Assembly (NCBI RefSeq): GCF_013778325.1
Contig: NZ_JACEIB010000027.1
Coordinates: 248,001-312,000 of the forward strand
Source of the DNA: Sphingomonas chungangi
Lineage (GTDB): Bacteria > Pseudomonadota > Alphaproteobacteria > Sphingomonadales > Sphingomonadaceae
Direction of reading: 5' to 3'
Length of the DNA: 64,000 nucleotides
This document shows, piece by piece, positions 7,481 to 16,939 of the stretch; position 1 is the stretch's first letter, and every line of letters starts with the position of its first letter. The translations under genes were made by a program, and so were the position numbers. The notes below the pieces were generated by a model. That model made no database searches. It was given only the letters and a program-made list of their open reading frames with translations, and was not told the origin of the DNA.

Positions 7481-9271
7481 TCAGCCGCCGGTCCCGGCAT
7501 GCTCCGCCGATGCTTCGGTCGGCAGGCGCAGCACGAGACACCCGGGCTCGATCGACAGTGTGCCGCCGACCGTCGCTGCGAGGCGGCGCACGAGATGAAG
7601 CGTGAAGCCCAGGCCCAGCAGCGGCGCGTCAGGTGCGTCGCCGTCCGGCCCGAAACCCGGATCCAGCAGCGTTGTCTCGGGAAGATCGGCAATTCGGGTC
7701 GGCCGGTCGACCCGCAACATGACCGCATCCTCGGACACGGGCCGGAGATCGACGCGAACCGCCTCGCCCTTCCCGGCAAGCGCGGCAACACCGCCGACCA
7801 GCCGGCCGATCATGCGCCGGAGCGCGGCCGGATCGCCCTGCACGGACAGAGGCGCCCTGCCGATATCACAGGCGAGCGTCGCACCACGGTGGCGAGCGCT
7901 TTCCGCATGATTACCGCACACCAACTGCACCATGGCGCCAAGATCGACCTCCACGCGCTGGAGATCAAGCCGCTGCGTTTCCAGTCGGGCCGCGACATCC
8001 AGGTCGTCCACTGCAGCCAGCAAACGCCCCGCCTGCTCCGCGATCTCCTGCGCGCGCTCGCGATAGGCGGTGGAAACGGGACCGCGCATCTGCCGACGAA
8101 TCATCTCGGCAAAGCCGCCAATCGCGTTGAGCGGGGTGCGGAGCTCGTGGACCAGCTGGCGCAGCGAATCCGGCTCCAGGCCGACGCCGTAAAGACCGAG
8201 CGATGCGCTTTCGGCCCTTTCCTCGGTACGTGGCCGACGCGCGGTGCCACGATAGCCCTGAAAGCGGCCGGTGTCGGGCGCGAAGACCGGGACCCCCGCG
8301 ATCCGCCACTCACCCGCCGCCTCGGACCCGCCCGCCACGGTGAGCCGCGCATCGCGGAAGGTGGCGCGTCGGCGGAAGGCGCCCGGCGCCTGTGCGTCGA
8401 CGCCGATGGGGCCGGAGGCCGCCGTGGCTATGGTCTCGCCGATCAGCGGACCGCGCGGCATGCCGTCGACCCAGCGGATCACACCGTCCGATCCCGTCTC
8501 GAAGCGGAAGCTGTCGGGCACGCGATGCGCTTCGGGTTCGGTGGCTGGCGTGTCCTCGCGACGTTGGCGGAAGCCGGCGATGCGATCGATGATGGCGCGG
8601 ATCTGCCCTTCGCCGGCGCCATGCTCCAACGCCTGGATCGGAACCGCCGGCATCGCAGCCTCCGGTTCCCGGGCGGCAGAGGCTTCCTGCTCGGCCGCAA
8701 GCGGCTCGACGGATTCCTCTAAGTCCACCACTTCATTTTCGGATTCAGCGATCGGCGCGAGCGACGTCTCGACGACCGGCGGACGCGCTTCTTCGACCGT
8801 CGCCGGGTCGGCCTCGACGCCCACGCCGCTCACGCCATGCAGTGCCAGATCGGTGCGGCCGAATGCCGTTAGCGCCTGCTCTACCCGGATGCCAAGATCG
8901 CGGCGGTGACGCAAAACTCCGCGCCCGGTGGGCGACAGGCGAGGAAGCACGACCAGCCAGTCGGCCTCGCTCAGCCGGACGTGGCCCAGCATTGCGCTCG
9001 CCACCACGGGAACATCCGCGGAGAGGAACACGACGAGCGGCGCTGGCAAGGCACGCCCGGCGAAAGCGGAGGCCGTCTCGCGACGGATCGCCACGGGCAC
9101 GTCGCGGCGCAGGTCCTGCAGTCGTGCCAGCGCCCTGCGCGCAACGCCGGGATCGGAGCCGGGCCGGTGCTGCGCGAGCAGGTCCAGCAACTGCCGCCAC
9201 TGCGCCACCCGGTCCGCCGGCCTTTCGGCCGGCCGGGCAAGTACCGTGGCAAGCATATCGTCGAACCGCAC
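7481..9271 (-). CDS. Soluble sensor histidine kinase
   Basis: A protein of about 596 residues from the GTG at 9271, chosen because GGAGGAG lies a few bases upstream and the protein then starts VRFDDMLATVL; the frame stays open further up (TTG at 9316). There are no transmembrane segments. The order is: an N-terminal helical region, an acidic Ala/Glu-rich linker, a PAS-like sensory region, a HisKA domain with the phospho-acceptor in LVHELRTPLNAIGGF (around His 374), and a C-terminal ATPase lobe with G boxes DPGFG and GLGFTLHLV. The usual Asn of the N box is hard to find ([16 protein letters not shown]), so ATP binding may be weak. No response regulator is adjacent. It is coupled to the deacetylase gene, suggesting control of an envelope function. 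Confidence 0.82.
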   Translation of the reverse strand: MRFDDMLATVLARPAERPADRVAQWRQLLDLLAQHRPGSDPGVARRALARLQDLRRDVPVAIRRETASAFAGRALPAPLVVFLSADVPVVASAMLGHVRLSEADWLVVLPRLSPTGRGVLRHRRDLGIRVEQALTAFGRTDLALHGVSGVGVEADPATVEEARPPVVETSLAPIAESENEVVDLEESVEPLAAEQEASAAREPEAAMPAVPIQALEHGAGEGQIRAIIDRIAGFRQRREDTPATEPEAHRVPDSFRFETGSDGVIRWVDGMPRGPLIGETIATAASGPIGVDAQAPGAFRRRATFRDARLTVAGGSEAAGEWRIAGVPVFAPDTGRFQGYRGTARRPRTEERAESASLGLYGVGLEPDSLRQLVHELRTPLNAIGGFAEMIRRQMRGPVSTAYRERAQEIAEQAGRLLAAVDDLDVAARLETQRLDLQRVEVDLGAMVQLVCGNHAESARHRGATLACDIGRAPLSVQGDPAALRRMIGRLVGGVAALAGKGEAVRVDLRPVSEDAVMLRVDRPTRIADLPETTLLDPGFGPDGDAPDAPLLGLGFTLHLVRRLAATVGGTLSIEPGCLVLRLPTEASAEHAGTGG

Positions 9272-9442
9272 CCGCTCCTCCACGCACCCGGCGAGCGATC
9301 GCCCTTGCCGGATCAAAGTTGACTATCTGTTCCCTTTTCGGGGTGCAAAGCGACTTTTCTGCCGACGTCGCATAGTGGGACAATTGCCATTCACCGCAAC
9401 ATTCTTATAGACCGGCGTCATACTGAATAAGGAAGCCTCGTT

Positions 9443-9922
9443 GTGGCCTCACCTTTATTGCTGGATTCGATCGACCGGACCATCCTCTCCGAGCTGCAGG
9501 ACGATGGCCGGATCACCAACGTGGAGCTCGCACGCCGCGCGGGTCTCACGGCGCCGCCCTGCCTGCGTCGAGTCCGGTCGCTTGAGGAAGCGGGCGTCAT
9601 TAACGGCTATCATGCGCGCCTCAATCCGGCGGCGCTGGGCTACGGCATCACCGTATTCGCGCTCGTCTCGCTACGCAGCCAGGCCGAGGAGGACCTGCGC
9701 GGCTTCGAGGCGCATGTCGCGACCCTGCCCGAAGTGCGCGAATGCCACATGCTCAACGGCGAGATCGATTTCATCCTGAAGATCGTCGCCCACGACCTGC
9801 AGAGCTTCCAGAGCTTCCTCACGTCGAAGCTCACGACCGCGCCGCATGTGGCGAGCGTGAAGACCTCGCTGACCATCCGCACGTCCAAGGATCAGCCGGG
9901 CGTGCCGGTCGACAAGGCCTGA
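9443..9922 (+). CDS. Lrp/AsnC family transcriptional regulator
   Basis: A 159-residue regulator starting at GTG 9443. The N-terminal HTH (LLDSIDRTILSELQDDGRIT, then ELARRAGLTAPPCLRRVRSL) is followed by the RAM/AsnC ligand-binding domain (VRECHMLNGEIDFILKIVAH). Proteins of this size and pattern bind DNA as dimers to octamers and respond to amino acids. It stands alone on the plus strand, divergent from the histidine kinase across a roughly 170-base promoter region and convergent with the TPR gene, so its targets cannot be read from context. The family call is firm, the effector is not. Confidence 0.93.
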   Translation: MASPLLLDSIDRTILSELQDDGRITNVELARRAGLTAPPCLRRVRSLEEAGVINGYHARLNPAALGYGITVFALVSLRSQAEEDLRGFEAHVATLPEVRECHMLNGEIDFILKIVAHDLQSFQSFLTSKLTTAPHVASVKTSLTIRTSKDQPGVPVDKA

Positions 9923-9931
9923 AACGAGGCC

Positions 9932-9960
9932 GGCGCCGCCCCCGGGGAAGGGACGGCGCC
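9932..9960. terminator. Hairpin between convergent genes
   Basis: An 11-bp stem with one mismatch (ggcgccgcccc against gggacggcgcc), between the ends of the Lrp gene and the TPR gene. It has no T tract, but its position fits a bidirectional terminator. The right arm is identical to that of the hairpin at 21069-21097. Confidence 0.6.
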
Positions 9961-9976
9961 CGCAACTAAGTGATCC

Positions 9977-11266
9977 TTACTTCGCGGCAGGCGCCGCAGC
10001 AGCAGCCGGGGCCGCGCCCTTGTTCGCATAGATCGTCCAATATTGCGCGATCACCTGGCTGGGGCCGGTGACCTTGGCGAAGCTTGCTGCCGCACCGGCC
10101 TTGTCACCGCTCAGCGCCTGCGCCTCTCCCATGTGCAGGTTGACGAGGTTGGCGTCCGGGCCGCCCTTCTGGAGCGCGATCTTGTAGAGTTCGATTGCCT
10201 GCGGATACATCGCATAGCCCAGATAGGCGTCGGCCGTCTGATAGGCCATGTTGCCATTCGCTGCAGCACGCGCCTTCTTGTCCGAAACCGGCAGATCGGC
10301 CTTGTCGGCCGCCACCTTGCCGCCTGCGATCGTCTTGATCTCGGCCAGCGCCTTGCTGGTGGCGAGCGCCTTGTTGTCGACCATGTTGGAGCTCATGCCC
10401 TGGTCGATCACAGCCTTGGCCTCGCCCGGATAGCCCTTGTTGAGCGCGGTGTTGGCATACTCGTAATAGTCGCGCTCGCCGGCCAGCGAGTTGGTGGCGC
10501 GCATCAGGCGCAGCGTGTCGAGATCTACCTGCGGATCGAGCTGGCTGGTGTCGCGATAAGTTTGCAGGCCGATGCGCCAGATGTCCGCACGCGGGTAGGC
10601 ATCGACCAGTTGCTGGCCATATTTGATCACGCCCTGCGGATTCTTGCCATCATAGGCGATCGAGAGCGCACGACGGTACCAGTCCTCGTCCACCGCCTGG
10701 CCGGAGGCCTTCCGCGCGGCGATCGCCTGATCGGTATATTGCAAGGCGGCCGGGGCCTGGTTCTCGCGCGACTTAACCGCCGCGAGCGAGATCAGCACAT
10801 CCGGATCATTGGGCTTCAGCGTGTTGACCTGGGTGAACGCCTTGTCTGCGGCATCCAGCTTGCCGGCGTTGAACGCCGTCTGGCCCTGCATGGTGTAGAG
10901 TTGCGTCTGGAGATCGGGCGAGGCCTTGCCGGTGGCCAGAACGGCATCGACCGCCGCCGACAGGCCCGCCTGATCATTGGTGCCCTGCGCGATCTGGAGG
11001 GCGAAGACGCTCGCCATATACTTGTCGTCATCGGTCGAAGCGGCGGCCTGGACGCCCGGCAGGCCCGCCTTGGCGGTCGCCCAGTCCTGCTTGCCGATCG
11101 CGTCCTGCACCGCGGGCGCCACCTTGCGGAAGCCGTCGCTATACTTGGCGGCCGGCGCCGCCGCTGCGGCGTCGCTCTTTTTCGCGACCGCCGGGGTTGC
11201 GCCGGTCACCGCCACCGCGCCGAGCGCGAGGGTCAGCGAAAGCGCCGTCATCGATACCAATTTCAT
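9977..11266 (-). CDS. Secreted tetratricopeptide-repeat protein
   Basis: A 429-residue protein. The ATG at 11266 is preceded by GGAGAG and opens a typical signal peptide (MKLVSMTALSLTLALGAVAV, cleavage probably after PAVA), so it should be periplasmic or outer-membrane associated. The mature part is helical with TPR-like pairs, for example AFNAGKLDAADKAFTQVNTL followed by KPNDPDVLISLAAVKSRENQ, and YPQAIELYKIALQKGGPDA near the end. The termini are rich in Ala/Pro. TPR proteins act as scaffolds for envelope complexes; no partner is evident. It is a single gene, convergent with lrp and divergent from gyrA. Confidence 0.8.
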   Translation of the reverse strand: MKLVSMTALSLTLALGAVAVTGATPAVAKKSDAAAAAPAAKYSDGFRKVAPAVQDAIGKQDWATAKAGLPGVQAAASTDDDKYMASVFALQIAQGTNDQAGLSAAVDAVLATGKASPDLQTQLYTMQGQTAFNAGKLDAADKAFTQVNTLKPNDPDVLISLAAVKSRENQAPAALQYTDQAIAARKASGQAVDEDWYRRALSIAYDGKNPQGVIKYGQQLVDAYPRADIWRIGLQTYRDTSQLDPQVDLDTLRLMRATNSLAGERDYYEYANTALNKGYPGEAKAVIDQGMSSNMVDNKALATSKALAEIKTIAGGKVAADKADLPVSDKKARAAANGNMAYQTADAYLGYAMYPQAIELYKIALQKGGPDANLVNLHMGEAQALSGDKAGAAASFAKVTGPSQVIAQYWTIYANKGAAPAAAAAPAAK

Positions 11267-11448
11267 GAAACTCTCCTCTGTCGGCACCGAGGGGGTGCGC
11301 CGCGGGCAGAGGTGCTAACCGCTGCCCCGTTTCTGTTCAAGCCACGTCCCTGTTCAAGCCCGGACCGCCGGAAACACTGGCGCCCATGGGCTGAACACGC
11401 ATTGAACGCACCGGTTGCATGGCTTCGTCACGAAGGCGTCACGGTCTC

Positions 11449-11472
11449 CGTGCGCACGCGTGCGCGCACGCG
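11449..11472. promoter_or_regulatory. 24-bp alternating purine-pyrimidine tract in the gyrA leader
   Basis: Within the roughly 300-base region between the TPR gene and gyrA, bases 11449-11472 alternate pyrimidine and purine without a break, mostly CG and TG/CA steps, with an internal palindrome gcgcacgcgtgcgc. Such tracts readily adopt Z-DNA under negative supercoiling. It lies about 95 bases before the gyrA start, in the leader or promoter of a supercoiling enzyme. No other gene was seen in 11267-11564. A regulatory role is an inference. Confidence 0.45.
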
Positions 11473-11564
11473 AGGGGTGGCGCTGCCGATACGGCTAGTC
11501 TAGGAGGGATGACGATCGCGTCGCCCTGACGCCCACACCAAAACAGAACCGGAAAGCATCACCC

Positions 11565-14357
11565 TTGGCCAGCGCCCCGCCGACCATCGAACCTTCGGAC
11601 ATTTCCCCCGTCTCCATCGTCGACGAGATGAAGTCGAGCTATCTCGACTATGCGATGTCGGTGATCGTCAGCCGCGCGCTGCCCGACGTGCGCGACGGCC
11701 TGAAGCCGGTCCACCGTCGCGTGCTCTACGCCAGCCAAGAGGGTGGCTTCGTCCCCGGCCGGCCCTACCGCAAGTCCGCCAAGATCGTCGGCGACGTGAT
11801 GGGCAACTATCATCCGCACGGCGACGCCTCGATCTACGATGCTCTCGCGCGTCTGGCGCAGGACTGGTCGATGCGCGTGCCCTTGATCGACGGCCAGGGC
11901 AATTTCGGGTCGATGGACCCCGATCCGCCCGCCTCGATGCGCTATACGGAGGCCCGCCTCGCCAAGGTCGCGATGACCCTGCTCGAGGATTGGGACAAGG
12001 ATACCGTCGATTTTCAGCCGAACTATGACGGTTCGCGCGAGGAGCCGACCGTCCTGCCGGCGCGCTTCCCGAACCTGCTGGTCAACGGCGCTGGCGGCAT
12101 CGCCGTCGGCATGGCGACCAACGTGCCGCCCCACAATCTCGGCGAGGTGATCGCCGCCTGCAAGCTCTACATCGACAGGGAGGTCCATGGCGGCACCCTC
12201 GTCACCACCGAGGAACTGATGGAGCTGGTGCCGGGTCCGGACTTTCCGACCGGCGCCCTGATCCTGGGGCAAGGCGGGGCGCGCAACGCCTACAACACGG
12301 GCCGTGGCTCGATCATCATGCGCTCGCGCCACGAGATCGAGACCAAGCGGGACCGCACCTCGATCGTGCTCACCGAAATCCCCTATCAGGTCGGCAAATC
12401 CGGCCTGGTCGAGAAGATCGCCGAGGCCGCCAAGGAAAAGCGGATCGAGGGCGTCTCGGATATCCGTGACGAATCCAACCGCGAAGGCGTCCGCATCGTC
12501 ATCGACCTGAAGCGCGACGCGACGCCCGACGTGGTGCTGAACCAGCTGTGGCGCCACACGCCGGCGCAGACCAGCTTCCCGGCCAACATGCTCGCCATTC
12601 GTGGCGGCCGGCCCGAGCTGCTGGGCCTGCGCGACATCATCCAGGCCTTCGTCCAGTTCCGCGAGCAGGTGATCACCCGCCGCTCCAAGTTCGAGCTGCT
12701 CAAGGCCCGGGAGCGAGCGCACCTGTTGCTCGGTCTCGTCGTCGCCGTGTCGAACCTCGACGAAGTGGTGCGGATCATCCGGGGATCGTCCTCTCCCGCC
12801 GCAGCACGCGCCGCACTGCTCGCCCGCGAATGGCCGATCGGCGACATCGCCCAATATATCGCGCTGGTCGAGGCGGTGGAGAAGACCCACGAGGGCGACA
12901 CCTACCAGCTCTCCGACGCGCAGGTCCGCGCCATCCTCGATCTGCGCCTGCATCGCCTGACCGCGCTCGGCCGCGACGAGATTGGCGACGAGCTCAAGGA
13001 GCTGGCCGGTTCGATCGGCGAACTGCTTCACATCCTTTCGAACCGCGTACGCCTCTACGAGGTGCTGGTCGAGGAGCTGGACGCTGTCTCCGCCGCCTTC
13101 TCGACGCCGCGCCGCTCCACCCTGATGCCGGCGGGCGACGACATCGAGGACGAGGACCTCATCGAGCGCGAGGACATGGTCGTCACCGTCACGCTCGGCG
13201 GCTACATCAAGCGCACCCCGCTCGATGCCTTCCGCACACAGGCCAAGGGCGGCAAGGGTCGCTCCGGCATGGCGACCAAGGACGAGGATGCGATCACCAA
13301 GCTGTTCGTCACCTCGACGCACACGCCGGTATTGTTCTTCTCGACCGCCGGCAAGGTCTATCGCAAGAAGGTCTGGAAGCTGCCCGAAGGCGCCCCGCAG
13401 GCGCGTGGCCGACCGATGGTGAACCTGCTCCCGCTGGCCGAGGGCGAGACGATCTCCACCGTCCTGCCGCTACCCGAGAACGAGGAGGAGTGGGGCAATC
13501 TCCACATCCTGTTCGCGACCGCCAAGGGCCTCGTCCGCCGCAACAGCATGGACCAGTTCACCCGCGTGCCGACCGCCGGCAAGATCGCGATGCGTTTTTC
13601 GGAGAGCGACAGCGACGACGATGCGGTGGAGACCACGACCGACCGGCTGATCGGCGTCACCCTGCTCACCGAGAATGACGACGTCCTGCTCGCCACGCGC
13701 AACGGCAAGGCGATCCGTTTCCGTGCGACCGACGTGCGAGAGTTCCAGAGCCGCACCTCGGCCGGCGTGCGCGGGGCGAAGCTGCTCGGCGACGACGAGG
13801 TGATCTCGCTTTCGATCCTGCGCGGCACGCCGTGGGATCAGGATACCGAGACCCGCGAGGCCTATCTTCGTGCCGCGCCGTGGAAGGACAACGAGGCCGA
13901 ACCGACGCTCGATGCCGCGACGATGCAAGCAATGGCCGACGCGGAAGAGTTCGTCATGACGGTGTGCGCCAACGGTTACGGCAAGCGCTCATCCGCCTAC
14001 GAGTACCGCCGGATCGGGCGCGGCGGCCAGGGCATCACCAACATCGACAATCTGAAGCGCAATGGCCCCGTCGTGGCCAGCTTCCCGGCGCACAATGGCG
14101 AGCAACTGATGCTCGTCACCGATCAGGCGAAGCTGATCCGCATGTCGGTGGGGGATACCCGCGTGATCGGGCGCGGCAGCTCGGGCGTGATCCTGTTCCG
14201 CGTGGCGGACGACGAGCATGTCGTCTCGGCGGCTCGCATCGAGGAGAGTGAGGAGGAGGCGGAGGCCGATCTCGGAGACGAGACTGTGGCACCCGCTATC
14301 GACCCGCAGGTCGACGGCGATACCGGCGAGGATCTGGCCGACGGCGGCGAGGGATGA
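11565..14357 (+). CDS. gyrA: DNA gyrase subunit A
   Basis: A 930-residue type IIA topoisomerase subunit that, with GyrB, introduces negative supercoils. The start is TTG at 11565 ([20 protein letters not shown]). The breakage-reunion domain carries the catalytic Tyr at about residue 127 ([10 protein letters not shown]), and the quinolone region is [17 protein letters not shown], with Ala where E. coli has Ser83. The C-terminal pinwheel domain has a GyrA box of the form QAKGGKG (about residue 560), which separates it from ParC. It ends in an acidic tail ([13 protein letters not shown]). Length is normal for alphaproteobacterial GyrA. The stop overlaps a downstream 37-codon frame by 4 bases. 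The leader holds a long alternating purine-pyrimidine tract. Confidence 0.97.
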   Translation: MASAPPTIEPSDISPVSIVDEMKSSYLDYAMSVIVSRALPDVRDGLKPVHRRVLYASQEGGFVPGRPYRKSAKIVGDVMGNYHPHGDASIYDALARLAQDWSMRVPLIDGQGNFGSMDPDPPASMRYTEARLAKVAMTLLEDWDKDTVDFQPNYDGSREEPTVLPARFPNLLVNGAGGIAVGMATNVPPHNLGEVIAACKLYIDREVHGGTLVTTEELMELVPGPDFPTGALILGQGGARNAYNTGRGSIIMRSRHEIETKRDRTSIVLTEIPYQVGKSGLVEKIAEAAKEKRIEGVSDIRDESNREGVRIVIDLKRDATPDVVLNQLWRHTPAQTSFPANMLAIRGGRPELLGLRDIIQAFVQFREQVITRRSKFELLKARERAHLLLGLVVAVSNLDEVVRIIRGSSSPAAARAALLAREWPIGDIAQYIALVEAVEKTHEGDTYQLSDAQVRAILDLRLHRLTALGRDEIGDELKELAGSIGELLHILSNRVRLYEVLVEELDAVSAAFSTPRRSTLMPAGDDIEDEDLIEREDMVVTVTLGGYIKRTPLDAFRTQAKGGKGRSGMATKDEDAITKLFVTSTHTPVLFFSTAGKVYRKKVWKLPEGAPQARGRPMVNLLPLAEGETISTVLPLPENEEEWGNLHILFATAKGLVRRNSMDQFTRVPTAGKIAMRFSESDSDDDAVETTTDRLIGVTLLTENDDVLLATRNGKAIRFRATDVREFQSRTSAGVRGAKLLGDDEVISLSILRGTPWDQDTETREAYLRAAPWKDNEAEPTLDAATMQAMADAEEFVMTVCANGYGKRSSAYEYRRIGRGGQGITNIDNLKRNGPVVASFPAHNGEQLMLVTDQAKLIRMSVGDTRVIGRGSSGVILFRVADDEHVVSAARIEESEEEAEADLGDETVAPAIDPQVDGDTGEDLADGGEG

Positions 14358-14467
14358 CACCCTCGCCCCGCCGCGAGGCGCTGATGGTCTGGCTGAAGTT
14401 TCTGGGCCTGCTCGCCCTGGTTTTCCTGTTCGGTGCTTTGGTGCTGACGCTGCGCCGGCTGATCTAG
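14354..14467 (+). CDS. 37-residue single-span membrane peptide
   Basis: The ATG overlaps the gyrA TGA (ATGA), suggesting translational coupling. The product begins [20 protein letters not shown] and contains one strongly hydrophobic helix (about residues 12-33) between basic ends (PRRE and LRRLI), so it would sit in the inner membrane. It ends in a CTAG shared with the stop of the convergent HdeD-like gene. No family is recognised. The overlap and the clean membrane profile support a real gene; the short length leaves doubt. Confidence 0.55.
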   Translation: MTPSPRREALMVWLKFLGLLALVFLFGALVLTLRRLI

Positions 14468-15012
14468 GCGGCGACGCTGCCGCGCAGCTGCCACGCCGCC
14501 AATATCGTCACGCCCCCACCGAGCACGAGGCTGAGGCCGACAAACACGCCCAGCATCTGCACCGCCGGAAACGGCCAGCTCAGCACGAGCAACAGGGCCA
14601 GCAGCCAGTCGACCACGCCGATGCCGAGCAGCATGCCCCGCACCGGCCCCGGCCCCGCGACCCGCCCGGCGCCGAATGACACCATGCCGCGCCAGAACAG
14701 CCATATCGCCACGAACAGCGCCAGCGTGGCCGCGCCGGCGGCCGGATCGACGATCACCAGCAGCCCGACGATGATCGAACCGAGACCGTAGAGAATCTCG
14801 TTCCAGCGCTTCTCGCTGCCATGGCTGCGGAAGCCCATCACCACCCCGGCGATGCCAGTGAACAGCAATATCCAGCCGATCAGCACGGCGATCGCCGCGG
14901 TGGTGAAGCCGGGCGCGGCGAGGCAGAATATGCCGGCGAGCAGCAGGATCACGCCGCACGCCATCGTCCAGGTCCAGCGGTTGACGGGATGCGGGCCGGC
15001 AGCGGTCGCCAT
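14464..15012 (-). CDS. HdeD/DUF308 family membrane protein
   Basis: A 182-residue protein with six predicted membrane helices in pairs, for example [20 protein letters not shown] and [17 protein letters not shown]. The repeated pattern of a hydrophobic helix pair with Gly and Pro matches the DUF308/HdeD family, linked to acid resistance in E. coli and of unknown mechanism. The ATG at 15012 is chosen because GGAGGAA lies just upstream; a TTG five codons earlier is weaker. It is convergent with gyrA and its small downstream frame and divergent from trmFO, with only 80 bases for both promoters. Confidence 0.82.
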   Translation of the reverse strand: MATAAGPHPVNRWTWTMACGVILLLAGIFCLAAPGFTTAAIAVLIGWILLFTGIAGVVMGFRSHGSEKRWNEILYGLGSIIVGLLVIVDPAAGAATLALFVAIWLFWRGMVSFGAGRVAGPGPVRGMLLGIGVVDWLLALLLVLSWPFPAVQMLGVFVGLSLVLGGGVTILAAWQLRGSVAA

Positions 15013-15092
15013 GTTCGTTTCCTCCAATGCCCGCCCGGTGGATCAACAAAGCGGTCGCCGCCCCGGTTCCTTGGCGCTATGGGCTTGCGCCC

Positions 15093-16418
15093 ATGCACGA
15101 CATTCACATCATCGGCGGCGGCCTCGCCGGATCGGAGGCCGCGTGGCAGCTCGCCGAGGCGGGCTTCAAGGTGCGCCTTTCCGAAATGCGGGGCGTCGAG
15201 GGGACTCCCGCCCATCATACCGACGGACTGGCCGAGCTGGTCTGCTCGAACAGCTTCCGATCGGACGATGCCGAGAAGAATGCGGTGGGCCTGCTCCATG
15301 CCGAGATGCGCGCGCTCGGCTCGCTGATCCTGCGCGAGGGCGACGCCCATCGCGTCCCCGCCGGATCGGCGCTGGCGATGGATCGCGACGGTTTCTCGGC
15401 CGGCGTCACCGCCGCGATCGAGGCGCATCCGAATATCGAGCTGATCCGCGAGCGGGTGGATGCGCTACCGGAAGTCCCCGCGATCATCGCCACCGGCCCG
15501 CTCACCGCCGCGAACCTCGCCGGCGCCATCCAGTCCGAGACCGGGCAGGATGCGCTCGCCTTCTTCGACGCGATCGCGCCGATCGTCCACCGCGACAGCA
15601 TCGACATGGAGATCTGCTGGTTCCAGAGCCGCTGGAACAAGGGCGACGGCAAGGATTACATCAACTGCCCGATGAACAAGGACGAGTATCTCGCCTTCAT
15701 CGAGGCCCTGAACACGGGTGAGAAGACCGAGTTCAAGCAGTGGGAAAAGGACACGCCCTATTTCGACGGCTGCATGCCGATCGAGGTGATGGCGTCGCGC
15801 GGGGTCGATACGCTGCGGCACGGGCCGATGAAGCCGGTCGGTCTCGACGATCCGCGCACCGGGCGCTGGCCCTATGCGGTGGTCCAGCTCAGGCAGGACA
15901 ACAAACAGGCGACGCTTTGGAACATCGTCGGCTTCCAGACCAAGCTCAAGCACGCAGAACAGGTGCGCATCTTCCGCATGATCCCCGGCCTCCGGAATGC
16001 CGAGTTCGCGCGGCTGGGCGGGCTCCACCGCAACACCTTCATCCGCTCGCCGATCCTGCTCGACGGCACGCTGCGCCTGAAGAGCCGGCCCAACGTGCGC
16101 TTCGCCGGCCAGATCACGGGTTGCGAGGGCTATGTCGAGAGCGCCGCGATCGGCTTGCTGGCGGGCCGCTTCGCCGCTGCCGAACTGATCGGCCGCACCC
16201 TGCCCGCTCCGCCGCCGACCACAGCGCTGGGCGCGTTGCTTGGTCACATCACCGGCGAGGCGGAGGCTGCGACCTACCAGCCGATGAACGTCAATTTCGG
16301 CCTGTTTCCACCCTTCGAGAGCCTGCCGAAGAAGGCCGACCGCAAGGCCGCCTACACCGCCCGCGCCCGCGCCGACCTCGCGCTCTGGCAGGACGAGATC
16401 GCGCCGCTGCCGGCCTAG
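15093..16418 (+). CDS. trmFO: Methylenetetrahydrofolate-tRNA-(uracil-5-)-methyltransferase
   Basis: A 441-residue FAD- and folate-dependent enzyme that makes ribothymidine at position 54 of tRNA (m5U54). The N-terminal dinucleotide-binding motif is [21 protein letters not shown]. Family motifs include [20 protein letters not shown], the cysteine-containing segment [11 protein letters not shown], and [20 protein letters not shown]. The ATG at 15093 gives the usual N-terminus; an upstream ATG at 15027 adds 22 unlike residues. Its 3' end overlaps the convergent EF-hand gene by 4 bases. Size and motifs are complete, so it should be active. Confidence 0.96.
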   Translation: MHDIHIIGGGLAGSEAAWQLAEAGFKVRLSEMRGVEGTPAHHTDGLAELVCSNSFRSDDAEKNAVGLLHAEMRALGSLILREGDAHRVPAGSALAMDRDGFSAGVTAAIEAHPNIELIRERVDALPEVPAIIATGPLTAANLAGAIQSETGQDALAFFDAIAPIVHRDSIDMEICWFQSRWNKGDGKDYINCPMNKDEYLAFIEALNTGEKTEFKQWEKDTPYFDGCMPIEVMASRGVDTLRHGPMKPVGLDDPRTGRWPYAVVQLRQDNKQATLWNIVGFQTKLKHAEQVRIFRMIPGLRNAEFARLGGLHRNTFIRSPILLDGTLRLKSRPNVRFAGQITGCEGYVESAAIGLLAGRFAAAELIGRTLPAPPPTTALGALLGHITGEAEAATYQPMNVNFGLFPPFESLPKKADRKAAYTARARADLALWQDEIAPLPA

Positions 16419-16912
16419 CCGTTGTCGTCGTCCGCCTCGGCGGGAGCCGGGACGGCGGCCTGCCGGGCGGGTGCGCAACGCGGCTTGGCCTTGCGTACCA
16501 CGCGCGTCGTCGCAAACTCGGAGGGCGATAGTGCGCCGGACTTGTCGGCATCGGCGCCGGCGAACTTGGCTTCGGCCTTGGCGGCATATTCGTCGAAGCT
16601 CAGCTTGCCATCGTGATTGATGTCGAGCTTGTCGAAGTTGCGGCGCCGGGCCTGGAGATATTCGGACAGCTCGATCTTGCCGTCCTTGTCGTGATCGTAG
16701 CGGCTGAAGCGCTTCTGTTCTTTCGTCTTTTCGGTCGCCTGCGGAGGATCGGGCGTTTCGACGACGGCTGGCGCTACCGAGGCTGCCGGGGCCATGACTG
16801 CCGCCGGCGGTGGCGGAATGCGATTGTCGCGCGAAGCGAGCCCCGACCAGATCAGCACCCCCGCGCCCGCCATCAGCAGCGCCGCGACGCCGCCCACCAG
16901 ATATCGCCACAT
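16415..16912 (-). CDS. Membrane-anchored EF-hand protein
   Basis: A 165-residue protein. One N-terminal membrane helix ([20 protein letters not shown]) is followed by a Pro/Ala-rich linker and three EF-hand loops: [24 protein letters not shown] and [12 protein letters not shown]. All three keep Asp/Asn at positions 1, 3 and 5, Gly at 6 and Glu at 12, so they should bind Ca2+. The C-terminus is basic then acidic (PAEADDDNG). It is likely exposed in the periplasm from an inner-membrane anchor. The role may be calcium sensing or scaffolding; nothing in the neighbourhood decides. It is convergent with trmFO. Confidence 0.85.
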   Translation of the reverse strand: MWRYLVGGVAALLMAGAGVLIWSGLASRDNRIPPPPAAVMAPAASVAPAVVETPDPPQATEKTKEQKRFSRYDHDKDGKIELSEYLQARRRNFDKLDINHDGKLSFDEYAAKAEAKFAGADADKSGALSPSEFATTRVVRKAKPRCAPARQAAVPAPAEADDDNG

Positions 16913-16939
16913 GACCCGACTCCCCTGTCGGGAGCGAGA

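Noticed and set aside
11510-11530. Six-codon ORF with aggagg upstream, possible gyrA leader peptide
   Set aside because: The Shine-Dalgarno sequence is only one base from the ATG, the peptide has no regulatory residue pattern and no attenuator hairpin is evident.
11559-13322. 587-codon minus-strand open frame
   Set aside because: Antisense to the N-terminal half of gyrA; no motifs.
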